Origin: Nostoc sp. TCL240-02
GTDB lineage: Bacteria; Cyanobacteriota; Cyanobacteriia; Cyanobacteriales; Nostocaceae
Length of the DNA stretch: 64,000 nt
Direction: 5' to 3'
Assembly (NCBI RefSeq): GCF_013343235.1
Contig: NZ_CP040094.1
Coordinates: forward strand, 1,426,501-1,490,500
Shown here: positions 25,471 to 34,527 of the stretch, piece by piece
How the letters are laid out: the number at the start of each line of letters is the position of its first letter
How positions within the stretch are numbered: the first letter of the stretch is position 1
Translations under genes and position numbers: made by a program
Notes under the pieces: generated by a model
Seen by the model: only the letters and a program-made list of their open reading frames with translations
Databases searched by the model: none
Told to the model about the DNA's origin: nothing

Positions 25471-26755
25471 CATCATAATCAGGCAGTATAGTTTCTACGT
25501 CACGCAAAGTGCGGAAAGCATATCCACTTAAGCCAATAAGTAACATCCCTAACGAAGAGATGAAGTACAAAACTGCCATACCCGAACCTTTTCCCGTACC
25601 GAATATCCAGCCTAATATGGGGACAAGACTACCATCTGGCATCATTGCAGGTTCAAAAATATAGTCGGCTAGTGGCCCAGCTATCAAATAAGCAACTGTT
25701 GAAGCAATCAACGTTACAACCTTTAGAGTCGCAAAAACACGTCCTTGTATCTGAGGATTAACCTTGGTTAGCCAGATAGCATCACAGGAACTGCCAAGTA
25801 TGGGAAAATTCAGAGATGAACAGAATTGAGCTGGAATCCAAATCAATGGTGTCTTAGCTAGACCAAAGATAATTTTGCCCAAACCAACACCGATCATACC
25901 AAGTAGCACCCCATCTATACGACGCTTAAAACCACCCCAGGTATTGATGAGCAATACCCCAACTATTCCACCAATTCCTGCTGCTGAGGCTAAAGTGCCT
26001 AACACCTTAGCATCATTGCCAGTCAGCGCTAGAACCATCGGTGAATGGATTGAGAGTCCAAAGTCATAGGCAAATGTAAATACAAATGCTAACACTAGCA
26101 TGGCAAGCAAACTTGGACGTACAGCAATGTAATGCCAACCAAAGTAAATCTCCTGCTTCCAATTAGTGAAACTTTGAATGTTTACTGTTGTCATACTAGG
26201 TTGTGGGATATGTACTCCTAAAACCGTGGTGACAGCGAATACAAAACTCACAATATCGATAATTAATATCCCAACAAGCCCAATAACTGAGTAGAGAATG
26301 CCTGCTAGTGTTGGCGCGATGATACTAGAACCGTAATCAGCTAAAAATCTCAGACTGCTAACACGACTGTAGTGCTGCTTGGGCATCATCGTAGATATAG
26401 ATGTTGAGTAAGCCAGTTCTTGAATTACCTCAAAAATACCTTGGATAGCGACAGCTAAGTATAAATGCCATAATTGCAGATGTGTAGTTGAATAAAGTAG
26501 TAAGACAGCGATCGCTACAACACCACTGACTGTATCCCCAACTATCATTAGATATTTACGGTTCCAACGATCTACAATAAACCCAGCGATAGGAGCAATC
26601 AATACTTGTGGCAATTGTGCAAACAACCCAAATAACGCTATTGCTGTAACCTGATGCGTTAGTTCCCATATCCAGATAGTGAATGCGAAGCCAGTCATGC
26701 CACTACCAATAATAGAAACGGTTTGACCAAGCCAAATAATGATGAATATACGCAC
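25448..26755 (-). CDS. MFS transporter, EntS-like; candidate siderophore exporter
   Basis: A 435-residue protein with about twelve hydrophobic helices, starting with GTG. Helix 1 begins almost at once (IFIIIWLGQTVSIIGSGMTGF). The loop motif between helices 2 and 3 reads GFIVDRWNRKYLMI, close to the MFS G-x3-D-R/K-x-G-R-R/K signature. The layout fits the MFS_3/EntS group that exports siderophores and macrolides. The gene lies 52 bases after the PepSY gene and on the same strand as TonB receptor and PepSY genes, so a shared iron-regulated unit is likely and siderophore export is a good inference. Its C-terminal ten residues (YDANTALRK) lie partly in a repeat arm, so the native end may have been replaced. 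Confidence 0.75.
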   Translation of the reverse strand: MRIFIIIWLGQTVSIIGSGMTGFAFTIWIWELTHQVTAIALFGLFAQLPQVLIAPIAGFIVDRWNRKYLMIVGDTVSGVVAIAVLLLYSTTHLQLWHLYLAVAIQGIFEVIQELAYSTSISTMMPKQHYSRVSSLRFLADYGSSIIAPTLAGILYSVIGLVGILIIDIVSFVFAVTTVLGVHIPQPSMTTVNIQSFTNWKQEIYFGWHYIAVRPSLLAMLVLAFVFTFAYDFGLSIHSPMVLALTGNDAKVLGTLASAAGIGGIVGVLLINTWGGFKRRIDGVLLGMIGVGLGKIIFGLAKTPLIWIPAQFCSSLNFPILGSSCDAIWLTKVNPQIQGRVFATLKVVTLIASTVAYLIAGPLADYIFEPAMMPDGSLVPILGWIFGTGKGSGMAVLYFISSLGMLLIGLSGYAFRTLRDVETILPDYDANTALRK

Positions 26756-26807
26756 TTGTATGAGTCTTAAATAATAGGTTTGTGGCGGTTGGCAAATTAA
26801 CCTTCAA

Positions 26808-27953
26808 TTAATCTTGATGGTTCTTTGATAGTTCTATTACCTGATTGTGGCGGACAGATTTTTCCCGGTAGCGATGTTGGTACATGACAAAGCCACTTAT
26901 AAATAAAATCAAGGGTGATAATCCGACAAATACGTAGAGAATGCGCGTGGATAAACCACCAAATGTACCATAGTGTAGGGGAGTAAAAGAGTTGAGGATG
27001 CGATCGCCCAATGGCATTTTTAAAGCATTATCAACTCGCAAAACTTTACCCGTGTATTGGTCAAGATAAACATTACTCTGACCACGTTCGGCATTTTCCT
27101 GGGGTAGCTTAAAGCTAATTGTCAAACTGTCTTCAGGTTGACCAGGAAAGGAAATACTTCTGACCATAGCACCTGGCAAGGCAGCATCAGCAATCTTTAG
27201 TTGTTCTGCAAGTCGCAACGGTAACTGACCAGGCTTGGGCACAGAAACAGGTTCTGGTTGCTTTTTAGTAAATGTTACTGCATAAATGATGGGTTCAGTG
27301 AAGTCGTAGAAATTCCAGCAGAAGCCAGTAAAGGCAGTCAGTGTCAGGAACACCACTGTAATAATGCCTGCTACTTTATGAATGTCGAAGTTCAGCCGCT
27401 TTGGATGAGCATTCCACTTAATCTTGAATCCTGCAATCAGCCTGCGCCATCCAGGCCAGAGAATGACACCCGTAATACTCAGAACGAGCAACAGCAATGC
27501 TATAACTCCGACGATGGACATCCCAATGTCTCCAGCCATCAGATTATAATGAAGTTCATACAACAAAAGAATCAATGTTCTGTCCGATCGCTCACCCATG
27601 ATTGCACCAGTATAAGGATTGACAAAAACATCTATCCCTTTGTCATCAGTAGCAACGAAGGCAAACATAATTGGTTCATTTGACTCTGAAGGGATATAGA
27701 CTTTATTAAGTTTTAAGTCCTTTCGAGATGAATCATATTCCGCTTTCACAGTATTTACTACTGACTCTAGAGACAGTGGCGCTTCTTGGGGAGAGATATA
27801 TCCAAACTGTTGGGCTACTAAAAAGTGGTTAATTTCCTTCTGAAAGACCAATAAACTACCTGTCAAGCCAATTATAATTAGCACAAATCCCATAGCTAAA
27901 CCGAGGTAGCGGTGTAGAGTAAATGCCCAGTTACGGAATGTCTTGGATTTCAT
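26808..27953 (-). CDS. PepSY-associated TM-helix protein (PiuB-like), copy 1
   Basis: A 381-residue inner-membrane protein. A first helix follows the family motif FTLHRYLGLAMGF (about residues 11-35), with further helices near 145-165, 190-215 and 340-360. The periplasmic loops carry PepSY-type segments ending in DQYTGKVLRV. The repeated pattern LHRY-x-GL and FDIHKVAG contributes histidines in membrane helices, as in ferric-reductase-like PepSY proteins. Such genes sit beside TonB siderophore receptors and are believed to reduce ferric siderophores in the periplasm. It follows TonB receptor copy 1 by about 110 bases. A second copy lies at 45815-46918. Confidence 0.85.
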   Translation of the reverse strand: MKSKTFRNWAFTLHRYLGLAMGFVLIIIGLTGSLLVFQKEINHFLVAQQFGYISPQEAPLSLESVVNTVKAEYDSSRKDLKLNKVYIPSESNEPIMFAFVATDDKGIDVFVNPYTGAIMGERSDRTLILLLYELHYNLMAGDIGMSIVGVIALLLLVLSITGVILWPGWRRLIAGFKIKWNAHPKRLNFDIHKVAGIITVVFLTLTAFTGFCWNFYDFTEPIIYAVTFTKKQPEPVSVPKPGQLPLRLAEQLKIADAALPGAMVRSISFPGQPEDSLTISFKLPQENAERGQSNVYLDQYTGKVLRVDNALKMPLGDRILNSFTPLHYGTFGGLSTRILYVFVGLSPLILFISGFVMYQHRYREKSVRHNQVIELSKNHQD

Positions 27954-28061
27954 TGCAGATACCCTTTACATACATTGATTACCCTTCTCATTCCTTCTGT
28001 TGAAGGGGAAGAAAACTGATTCCTTCTCCCTCGCCTTACTAAAAGGAGGTTTAAAGAGAAT

Positions 28062-30743
28062 TTAAAAACTGAATGAAATTGTGCCATGAACTGTAAAAGG
28101 TGCTTGTGGGAATACATAAAAGCCGTTGGTTTCGTAGTATTTCACATCAAACAGATTTTTGAAATTGAGTGCGGCTCCCCAATCATCACGTTTGTAGAAG
28201 ATAGTCGCATCGGTTCTAACATAGGAAGGAAGAGTAAACGGATCGCTCTGGTTAGTAATGCGATCGCCTATAAAAAATAACCCTGCACCAAAACCGAACC
28301 CTTGCAAATCACCACTCTGGATTTCATAAGTTGTCCATAGACTAGCGCCGTGATAGGGTGCATTTACCAAACGCGAACCTTTCAAAGAAGGATCGTTGTC
28401 TTCGCTGACATAGGCATCATTTAGGAAACCAGAAGCTACTATCTTCCAACCGGGTGTAATTTCTCCTGCCACATCCAGTTCAATTCCGCGACTTTTTACC
28501 TCTCCGACTGCAAAGAATACATCAGGATTATTAGGATCAACTGTCGGTATATTGGTCTTTGTAATATCATAAGCTGCTAACGTCAGCGATATCTGACGGC
28601 TCAGATCGGCTTTAATCCCGACTTCATACTGAGTACCCCGCGAAGGCTCCAGTGCTTCTCCATTCGACCTAAAATTATTGGGTACAAAGGAACGGCTATA
28701 ACTGATATATAGCGAGATTGGTTCTATTGGCTGATAAACTAATCCGACACGCGGAGAAAAGGCTGTATCATAAAAATTAGATTCTTCTGGATCACTACCA
28801 TTAATTGTGTCAGAAATGAATTTATTCTTGTAATCAACAAAATCATATCTGCCGCCGACGAGCAATTTCAAATTTGGCAGCAATGTCACTTGATCTTGTA
28901 AATAAATTGCTGCTGTATTTGTGGTTGAATCGGACTTTACTGCATAGGTAAAACTTTCACGGGATGGAATTTCATATCTATAGACAGGAGCGAAGATATT
29001 TAGTGATGAAATACTTGCTTGATCGAGTGAATAGTTACTAATGCTTCTACTAAATTCCACACCAAAAAGTAGCTGATGTTGAATTGATCCAGTTTTGAAT
29101 TCACTAATCAAATCGGTTTGCAGCGATAAATCGTTACTTTGTCCAGGAGAAAGACCTGTAGAGTAGTCTCGCGATAAGATATCGCCAACTAACTCATTAG
29201 GATTAATGTGTGTATCATTTGTCTCAATAAATTGACCAGATAAATTACTCCGCAGACGCAAGTTTTCATTAAATCGATGGTTTAGGGTTAAAGCAAAGCG
29301 GTTATTTTCAATATCAATCGAGTCGCTTGGTTCGCCTAAATTCCGGCTGATAGGGAGGTTAAGAAAAACACTATTAGGTAAAAAACCACGATCGAATACT
29401 CTATTGACCTTTGTGTATTCGTATTCTAAAGAGATGTTTGTGGCATCATCAATCTTGTAGCTGACAATGGGAGAGATAGAGAAAACATCCCCATTGACAA
29501 AATCACGAAAACTACCAGAGTTTTCATAGGCAATATTGAGACGATATAAAAGATTTTTCTCTGGAGTTAGGGGCCCAGAAATATCAATGGACGAACGATA
29601 AAAACTGTAACTTCCTACTGTAAATTCACCTGCGTAGTAGGGTTCATTTAACGGTTGTTTTGTGACGTAATTGACAATACCACCTGGTTCAAATTGACCA
29701 TACAGCACTGAAGCTGGGCCTTTTAGAACTTCAACCTGTTCGACGTTTGCGCCATAGATAAAAGCGTTTTGAGTTTTGAAGCCATTTCTCAGGATGTTTG
29801 AGTTGACAAATCCCCGAATCGTTAAGTCATCTACAGCGCCGCTATAGCCTGTTCCCACTGATACACCAGACACGTTACGGGCTGCATCTGAAATCCGAGT
29901 GATTCCCTGCTCCTCAATTACTTGTTTAGGTACAACTTGAATGGACTGAGGAATATCGCGCAGTGGAGTGTCGGTTCTGGTTGCAGTTGATGTTTCAGGT
30001 ACACGATATTTATCTTGTTCACCCGTCACTACCAGTTCAATCGGTTCATCACTCGCCGAGGAAGGTTGACTTGGCGGAGTTTTTATTTCTGGCTGATTTG
30101 CTTCCGGCTTTTGTGGTATTTGTGTTTGTTGTCCCTGCGATGTGGAAGAGGCAGCACTAGCCACACTCAAAATCAAACCCTCGTCAGGACTGTCAAACAA
30201 CTCTACAGTCGGTACACTCGCCTCACCAATCACCGTGACTCGGATAGTATTGGCATCAAAGTTTGCCACCGTTATCTCAGTAATACTTGCAACTGGCCGC
30301 TCCGAGCGAAATGTAAATGTATCACCTGAAGGTAAGCGTAGTTGTGCGTTGGGAATATCAGCGATAAAATTATTGCCCGAACTGCGATTCACCAGTTGTA
30401 ATTTTTCACCAAGGGCAGTTTGTAAGATCACATCCACACCCTGAGTGGTGGGATTAGCCTTAACTGCACTCACTGGTACAATTTCCGTGGCACTCTCTTG
30501 GCTGAGTTGTGGTGGTTGTCGAAGTATCTCTGCACTCTTGCCAGGATGTACTAACTTACTTATTCGTTGAATCTCTCTGATTGTTTCCCCAGTAAATGGT
30601 TGATTGGAATTAGCATCTGTTGGAGTTGACTTGAGATGCTCTGATACACCTATCCCTACTTCTTCACTTCTAGCAGCAGTTGCGATCGATACAGTCAAAG
30701 AGCTTGTTAATAACAGGTAGGGAAGCAATTTTTTCAGTTTCAT
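28062..30743 (-). CDS. TonB-dependent siderophore receptor with N-terminal AMIN domain, copy 1
   Basis: An 893-residue outer-membrane receptor. A signal peptide spans residues 1-26 (LLPYLLLTSSLTVSIATAARS). An AMIN-type domain follows (about 95-200, GVDVILQTALGEKLQLV...FTFRSERPV), then a Pro/Gln-rich linker. The plug (about 255-370) contains DIPQSIQVVPKQVIEEQG and VEVLKGPASVLYGQFEPGG. A 22-strand-type barrel ends in aromatic FSF. AMIN plus TonB receptor is a cyanobacterial specialty for Fe-siderophore uptake. It is first in the unit TonB-PepSY-MFS. The first 250 residues are almost identical to copy 2 (47211-49862), while plug and barrel have diverged, so the two probably bind different ligands. 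Confidence 0.92.
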   Translation of the reverse strand: MKLKKLLPYLLLTSSLTVSIATAARSEEVGIGVSEHLKSTPTDANSNQPFTGETIREIQRISKLVHPGKSAEILRQPPQLSQESATEIVPVSAVKANPTTQGVDVILQTALGEKLQLVNRSSGNNFIADIPNAQLRLPSGDTFTFRSERPVASITEITVANFDANTIRVTVIGEASVPTVELFDSPDEGLILSVASAASSTSQGQQTQIPQKPEANQPEIKTPPSQPSSASDEPIELVVTGEQDKYRVPETSTATRTDTPLRDIPQSIQVVPKQVIEEQGITRISDAARNVSGVSVGTGYSGAVDDLTIRGFVNSNILRNGFKTQNAFIYGANVEQVEVLKGPASVLYGQFEPGGIVNYVTKQPLNEPYYAGEFTVGSYSFYRSSIDISGPLTPEKNLLYRLNIAYENSGSFRDFVNGDVFSISPIVSYKIDDATNISLEYEYTKVNRVFDRGFLPNSVFLNLPISRNLGEPSDSIDIENNRFALTLNHRFNENLRLRSNLSGQFIETNDTHINPNELVGDILSRDYSTGLSPGQSNDLSLQTDLISEFKTGSIQHQLLFGVEFSRSISNYSLDQASISSLNIFAPVYRYEIPSRESFTYAVKSDSTTNTAAIYLQDQVTLLPNLKLLVGGRYDFVDYKNKFISDTINGSDPEESNFYDTAFSPRVGLVYQPIEPISLYISYSRSFVPNNFRSNGEALEPSRGTQYEVGIKADLSRQISLTLAAYDITKTNIPTVDPNNPDVFFAVGEVKSRGIELDVAGEITPGWKIVASGFLNDAYVSEDNDPSLKGSRLVNAPYHGASLWTTYEIQSGDLQGFGFGAGLFFIGDRITNQSDPFTLPSYVRTDATIFYKRDDWGAALNFKNLFDVKYYETNGFYVFPQAPFTVHGTISFSF

Positions 30744-30920
30744 TCCAAATTCAGATCCTCACGTCTACTAGTCGTGTTAAAGCTTAATAGAAAAGTTTTT
30801 CATTTCAAATCTGAAATTAAACTATTTTAGCCATAAAGTAAAGTGAGAATATATTGCAAGATTCTTGATAGTCTTTATCAAAGTTTTTCAGTCTCCTAAA
30901 GCCACAAGATAGTTAGTCTC
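30013..30920. repeat. Long near-identical direct repeat, copy 1 (pairs with 49132-50040)
   Basis: This covers the receptor's signal peptide, AMIN domain and linker plus about 170 bases upstream. Across the roughly 730 coding bases I count only about a dozen differences from the second copy, far fewer than in the plug and barrel regions that follow. The offset between the copies is 19,119 bases and both have the same orientation. Confidence 0.85.
30865..30881. promoter_or_regulatory. Dyad TTGATA-n5-TATCAA before TonB copy 1
   Basis: Six-base inverted arms about 120 bases before the receptor start, conserved at the same place before copy 2 (49984-50000, arms seven bases). A regulator-binding site is plausible. 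Conservation could also reflect only the recent duplication. Confidence 0.4.
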
Positions 30921-31018
30921 TTAAACAGATGCGCTCAAATTGATACAGACAGAAGATAAATTTCATTAGAGAAAATGCTCTAATAGCCAATGTTGCAAGC
31001 TTCAGACAGATATTAATT

Positions 31019-31058
31019 AATTCAATTAGTAGTATATAATTATACTACTAATTGAATT
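31019..31058. repeat. Perfect 18-bp inverted repeat with TAAT loop
   Basis: AATTCAATTAGTAGTATA and its exact complement stand on both sides of four bases. A related but diverged hairpin (10-base arms, TTATTAGTAT) occupies the equivalent place at 50145-50181. It may be a bidirectional terminator or a cis-acting structure in a divergent promoter. Confidence 0.6.
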
Positions 31059-31340
31059 GAAATTCCTTAATACATAGCAGGAAAATCAGAACTATACCTT
31101 TTAAGGTGAGTAAAAATTTGTTCAATGAATTCCTCTTTAAGTTCTTGACTATGTATTCTGTAAGTCTATAGTAGTTAAATAAAATACTAGCATTATTTAT
31201 AGACACTGAGTAAAAACAATAGTTTTTATGAGTCACCTTGAAAGGATAGTCCTGTATCGGTTACTGATACCAAAATTTAGCAATATATCAAACCAGCAGA
31301 AAGACAACAATATATAAAAAACTGATGATCAAAATTTTAT

Positions 31341-31355
31341 TGATAATAATTATCT
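31341..31355. promoter_or_regulatory. Candidate Fur box TGATAATAATTATCT
   Basis: It matches the 7-1-7 Fur consensus TGATAATnATTATCA at 14 of 15 positions. It lies in the divergent region about 600 bases from the TonB gene and 730 bases from the glycan cluster, closer to neither. The aligned position before the NRPS gene (50548-50561) keeps only about nine of fourteen bases. Confidence 0.6.
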
Positions 31356-32087
31356 ATTAATTACTAGTTGCTTAAAGGAATCTATTCCATTAGACTAAGC
31401 ATAATTAATTGAAAGAAACTCTCAATAAAGTCTTAATTTGATATTTGCAATAGCATTCAGTACTTTGCAAAAAAATCTCGTTTTTTGAGTTATCTATACG
31501 TTAACTTTCAAGAAACACGAGCTGAAACCACTATAAAATGGTAAATTTGGGTGGAATGAAGTGTTTATTTCATTTGTAGCGGGTGCTGTGCCGCCAGTTT
31601 TTCTTGCCTTTTATCACTAAATTAAGGATTTTGGGCTTTCTACTTAGTGCTTAAAAACCCAGATTTTTTAGTGCAAGATGTGAGCATCTATAGGAATCAT
31701 ATTTGATTTTTGAACAAAATTAGGTATTGTAGGGTGTGTTAGAACGTAGTTCGTAACGCACCATTATCAAGGGTTTGGTGTCGTACTCTCTGCGATAACA
31801 CAACGCCAGGTCGCTCAAGTTGGGAAACCCGCCCATGCGACTGGTTCCCTTACGTATCTTTTCAGAAATCAAATTGAAATCCTATATCCTTTCTATGTAT
31901 TAATGCTGGCTAGGATTCGTAAAATTTCAATTATTTCTACCCCTCCCGACTACCCTGTCATGCCTCTTTTTCAGCTACTTCTATAAAGATGGTAGTCAAT
32001 AGAATTTCGATTTCACATAGAGAAAAGAACAATGTAAATACAACAGTCTATATTCTTGTGTAAAATTATTTTGCATCAAAAAAACTT

Positions 32088-33656
32088 ATGAATATTGTAG
32101 ATTTTTCAGTGTTGTTAATATGCTGTTTAAGTTTTGGATTTAGCTGTATTGAATCAAGTGTTAATCTGGATAGCCTTCATTGGGGATTTATGTATGTGCA
32201 AGCCCTCGATCTAAAAAGAGGCTTAATTCCTTATCAAGAAACATTCACTATTTATGGGATTCTGACAAGCTGGATTCAAAGTCTTTCTCTAACTTTATTT
32301 GGAGAAAGGATGATATCTATAGGTATAGCTACTGGTATCTTTTATTCTGTAAGTATTTTTTTGTCATATCAAATATTTTTAAAAATTCTGCCTAAATATT
32401 TTGCCTATTTTTCAACTCTTGTGATTTTTCTTTTGCATACGTATATTATCTATCCATGGTCAAATTACTACTCATATACATTTTTATTATTATCGGTACT
32501 GGTATTTATTAATGCAAGAAAAAACACTAATTATATGTTTTTTTCTGGATTCTTTTTAGGATTATCTTTATTATGTAGATACTCATCAGTTCAAGCAACA
32601 TTACCTCCTTTCTTGCTATTTTTTGTTTACGAAACTCTTTTAAAAAGAGATAGCAAAAAAACCAATTTTTCAAACATTTTGTTTTTTAGTTTAGGATTTT
32701 TAATTCCAATATTGTTATTTCTATTCTTTTTGATCTACTACGGTGTCTTAGACGACTTCTTCATTCAAAATAAAATCATGTTGTTAGATTCGGAGCAGGG
32801 AGTTACTATATTAACATTTATACCGACACTATTAAACTCGATTATTACATCTGGAGGAGAGAATCCTGTAGGAGGTGATCCTGATTCAAGAATATTTTCT
32901 TTTACAATTATTTTCTTTTGGAATCTTGTAACACTATTATATTTTCTATTCCAACAATTATTTTTAAAGAAAATTTTAACTAAAGATGAAGTTATTGTGA
33001 TGGCATTTTGTGTAGTAACCCTTTTTGGATACTTAAATTCAATTCATATTTATGAAGTGTTTAGATTAGCCAATAGTTCATCTCTTGGTATTGGAGTTAT
33101 CATTTATAGCTTTGTTAAAATATTACCCCGGCTTGGTCGCAAGATTAAAATAATTATGCTGTTACCATTAATTTCTATTTGTTTTATTTGGGCTAGTAGT
33201 CTTCTTTTTTCAGAAACCAGTTCTGTTTACTTTCCCTGGAAATTAGATACTTTGATGGGCAAAGGAGTTATTTCAAATGAAGTTAGCATTTTTCGAGGAA
33301 AAATTTTAAGCCAAAAATACTATCAGTTCTATGATGATATTTATAATGAGATATCAAAGTTTGACAATTCATACTACATAGTAAATTATACATTGGACTC
33401 TGTTGCTATGGTAATTAATAATTTACCAAAAATTCAAATGTCATCACTTTATTTTCCATCAATTGAACAGGTATACCCTAAAGAAGCAAAAATAATTCAG
33501 ACAGTAATTAATACAAAAAAGGCTGTAATTATCTCAAATAAAGATATTCACATAGCTGGGTACAAAGTAATTTTTAGTAAGCCTTGGTCTTTTGCTGAAG
33601 TGCCCTGGATGGGTCATGGAAAGTCTATATATATTAGTGTTCCGGAAAAAACCTAA
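32088..33656 (+). CDS. Multispanning GT-C-like membrane glycosyltransferase (putative)
   Basis: A 522-residue, strongly AT-rich gene encoding about ten hydrophobic helices. The first loop reads DSLHWGFMYVQALDLKRG and PYQETFTIYG, resembling the acidic-loop pattern (D..H.G, P..D/E.F..YG) of lipid-linked-sugar-using GT-C enzymes. Later helices are separated by short Lys-rich loops, and the C-terminal 120 residues are soluble and presumably periplasmic. It opens a plus-strand glycan cluster. Transfer of a sugar from a polyprenyl-phosphate donor is inferred; no named family can be fixed by eye. Confidence 0.6.
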   Translation: MNIVDFSVLLICCLSFGFSCIESSVNLDSLHWGFMYVQALDLKRGLIPYQETFTIYGILTSWIQSLSLTLFGERMISIGIATGIFYSVSIFLSYQIFLKILPKYFAYFSTLVIFLLHTYIIYPWSNYYSYTFLLLSVLVFINARKNTNYMFFSGFFLGLSLLCRYSSVQATLPPFLLFFVYETLLKRDSKKTNFSNILFFSLGFLIPILLFLFFLIYYGVLDDFFIQNKIMLLDSEQGVTILTFIPTLLNSIITSGGENPVGGDPDSRIFSFTIIFFWNLVTLLYFLFQQLFLKKILTKDEVIVMAFCVVTLFGYLNSIHIYEVFRLANSSSLGIGVIIYSFVKILPRLGRKIKIIMLLPLISICFIWASSLLFSETSSVYFPWKLDTLMGKGVISNEVSIFRGKILSQKYYQFYDDIYNEISKFDNSYYIVNYTLDSVAMVINNLPKIQMSSLYFPSIEQVYPKEAKIIQTVINTKKAVIISNKDIHIAGYKVIFSKPWSFAEVPWMGHGKSIYISVPEKT

Positions 33657-33756
33657 ATGTAAGTTATCTATAGTCTCATAATTCACAATTTCTGCTTTTG
33701 CTTAGTTCTGGGCTTTAATCTTACTTTTGATAACATTCATACTTGAACTTTTCATC

Positions 33757-34527
33757 ATGGAATTATTTACAGAGATTATTGTTAAAGCTAAGACACGGTT
33801 ACTTAAAATGCATTTTGAAAGTAGTGTTGGTCATATTGGCGGTAACTTGTCATCACTGGATTTACTAATAGTTTTGTACCACAAAGTCTTGAATGAAGAT
33901 GATGCATTTGTTCTCTCTAAAGGTCATGCTGCTGGAGCACTTTACGTTACTTTATGGTCTTTGGGGCGCTTGAGTGATGAAGACCTACAAAAGTTTCATC
34001 AAGATGGCACAAAGTTAAGTGGACATCCCCCTGTTGGTTGGATGCCTGAAATTCTGTTTGCTACGGGAAGTTTAGGTCACGGCTTGTCTTTGTCCAATGG
34101 ATTAGTTCTAGCAAAGAAAATAAAGAATGAATCAGGGAGAATCTTTTGTCTGCTATCGGATGGTGAATGGAATGAGGGTTCTAATTGGGAAGCTCTGATT
34201 TTTGCTGTGCATCAGAAGCTGCATCAATTAACAATGATTATTGACTGTAACGGGTTGCAAGGCTTTGGGACTACGCGAGAAGTAGCTAATTTAGAGCCAT
34301 TGGCTGAAAAGTTTCGTGCTTTTGGTTGTGCTGTAACAGAGATTAATGGTCACGATCTAAATGCTATTGAAAAAGCTCTTTCATTTACTCACAAGAAGCC
34401 TCATGTCATCATTGCTCATACAAAAAAAGGCAATGGTGTTTCCTTTATGGAGAACAAGATGGAGTGGCACTATCTACCAATGACTCCATCTCAATATCAA
34501 CAGGCGCTAAAAGAGGTGGGGATATGA
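33757..34527 (+). CDS. Transketolase-like, N-terminal (ThDP-binding) subunit
   Basis: A 256-residue half-transketolase. It has the substrate/diphosphate-binding stretch SSVGHIGGNLSSLDLL, LSKGHAAGALY, ATGSLGHGLSLSNG and the ThDP motif SDGEWNEGSNWEAL with D-x26-N ending in IDCNGLQGFG. ATG 33757 is used; an in-frame TTG at 33727 would add ten hydrophobic residues not typical of the family. The last four bases overlap the ATG of the C-terminal subunit gene (ATGA). Split transketolases in sugar clusters supply or transfer two-carbon ketol units, for example in making branched or unusual sugars. The exact reaction is inferred from context. Confidence 0.85.
   Translation: MELFTEIIVKAKTRLLKMHFESSVGHIGGNLSSLDLLIVLYHKVLNEDDAFVLSKGHAAGALYVTLWSLGRLSDEDLQKFHQDGTKLSGHPPVGWMPEILFATGSLGHGLSLSNGLVLAKKIKNESGRIFCLLSDGEWNEGSNWEALIFAVHQKLHQLTMIIDCNGLQGFGTTREVANLEPLAEKFRAFGCAVTEINGHDLNAIEKALSFTHKKPHVIIAHTKKGNGVSFMENKMEWHYLPMTPSQYQQALKEVGI

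Larger units (their letters stand above)
30744..32087. other. 1.3-kb divergent control region between TonB copy 1 and the glycan cluster
   Basis: No convincing gene. It holds the conserved receptor promoter (30744-30920), a TTGATA/TATCAA dyad (30865-30881), a perfect hairpin (31019-31058), a near-consensus Fur box (31341-31355), sequence related to the region before the NRPS gene (about 31365-31450), and a dispersed repeat near 31729-31762. The last 100 bases serve the glycan cluster. Confidence 0.6.

Noticed and set aside
26741..26807. Promoter for the MFS gene in the short spacer after PepSY copy 1
   Set aside because: The 52-base gap shows no clear -10/-35 pair or operator; read-through from the TonB-PepSY unit is simpler.
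31048..31236. Minus-strand 62-residue frame in the divergent control region
   Set aside because: Low-complexity AT-rich composition; it overlaps the hairpin and has no recognisable domain.
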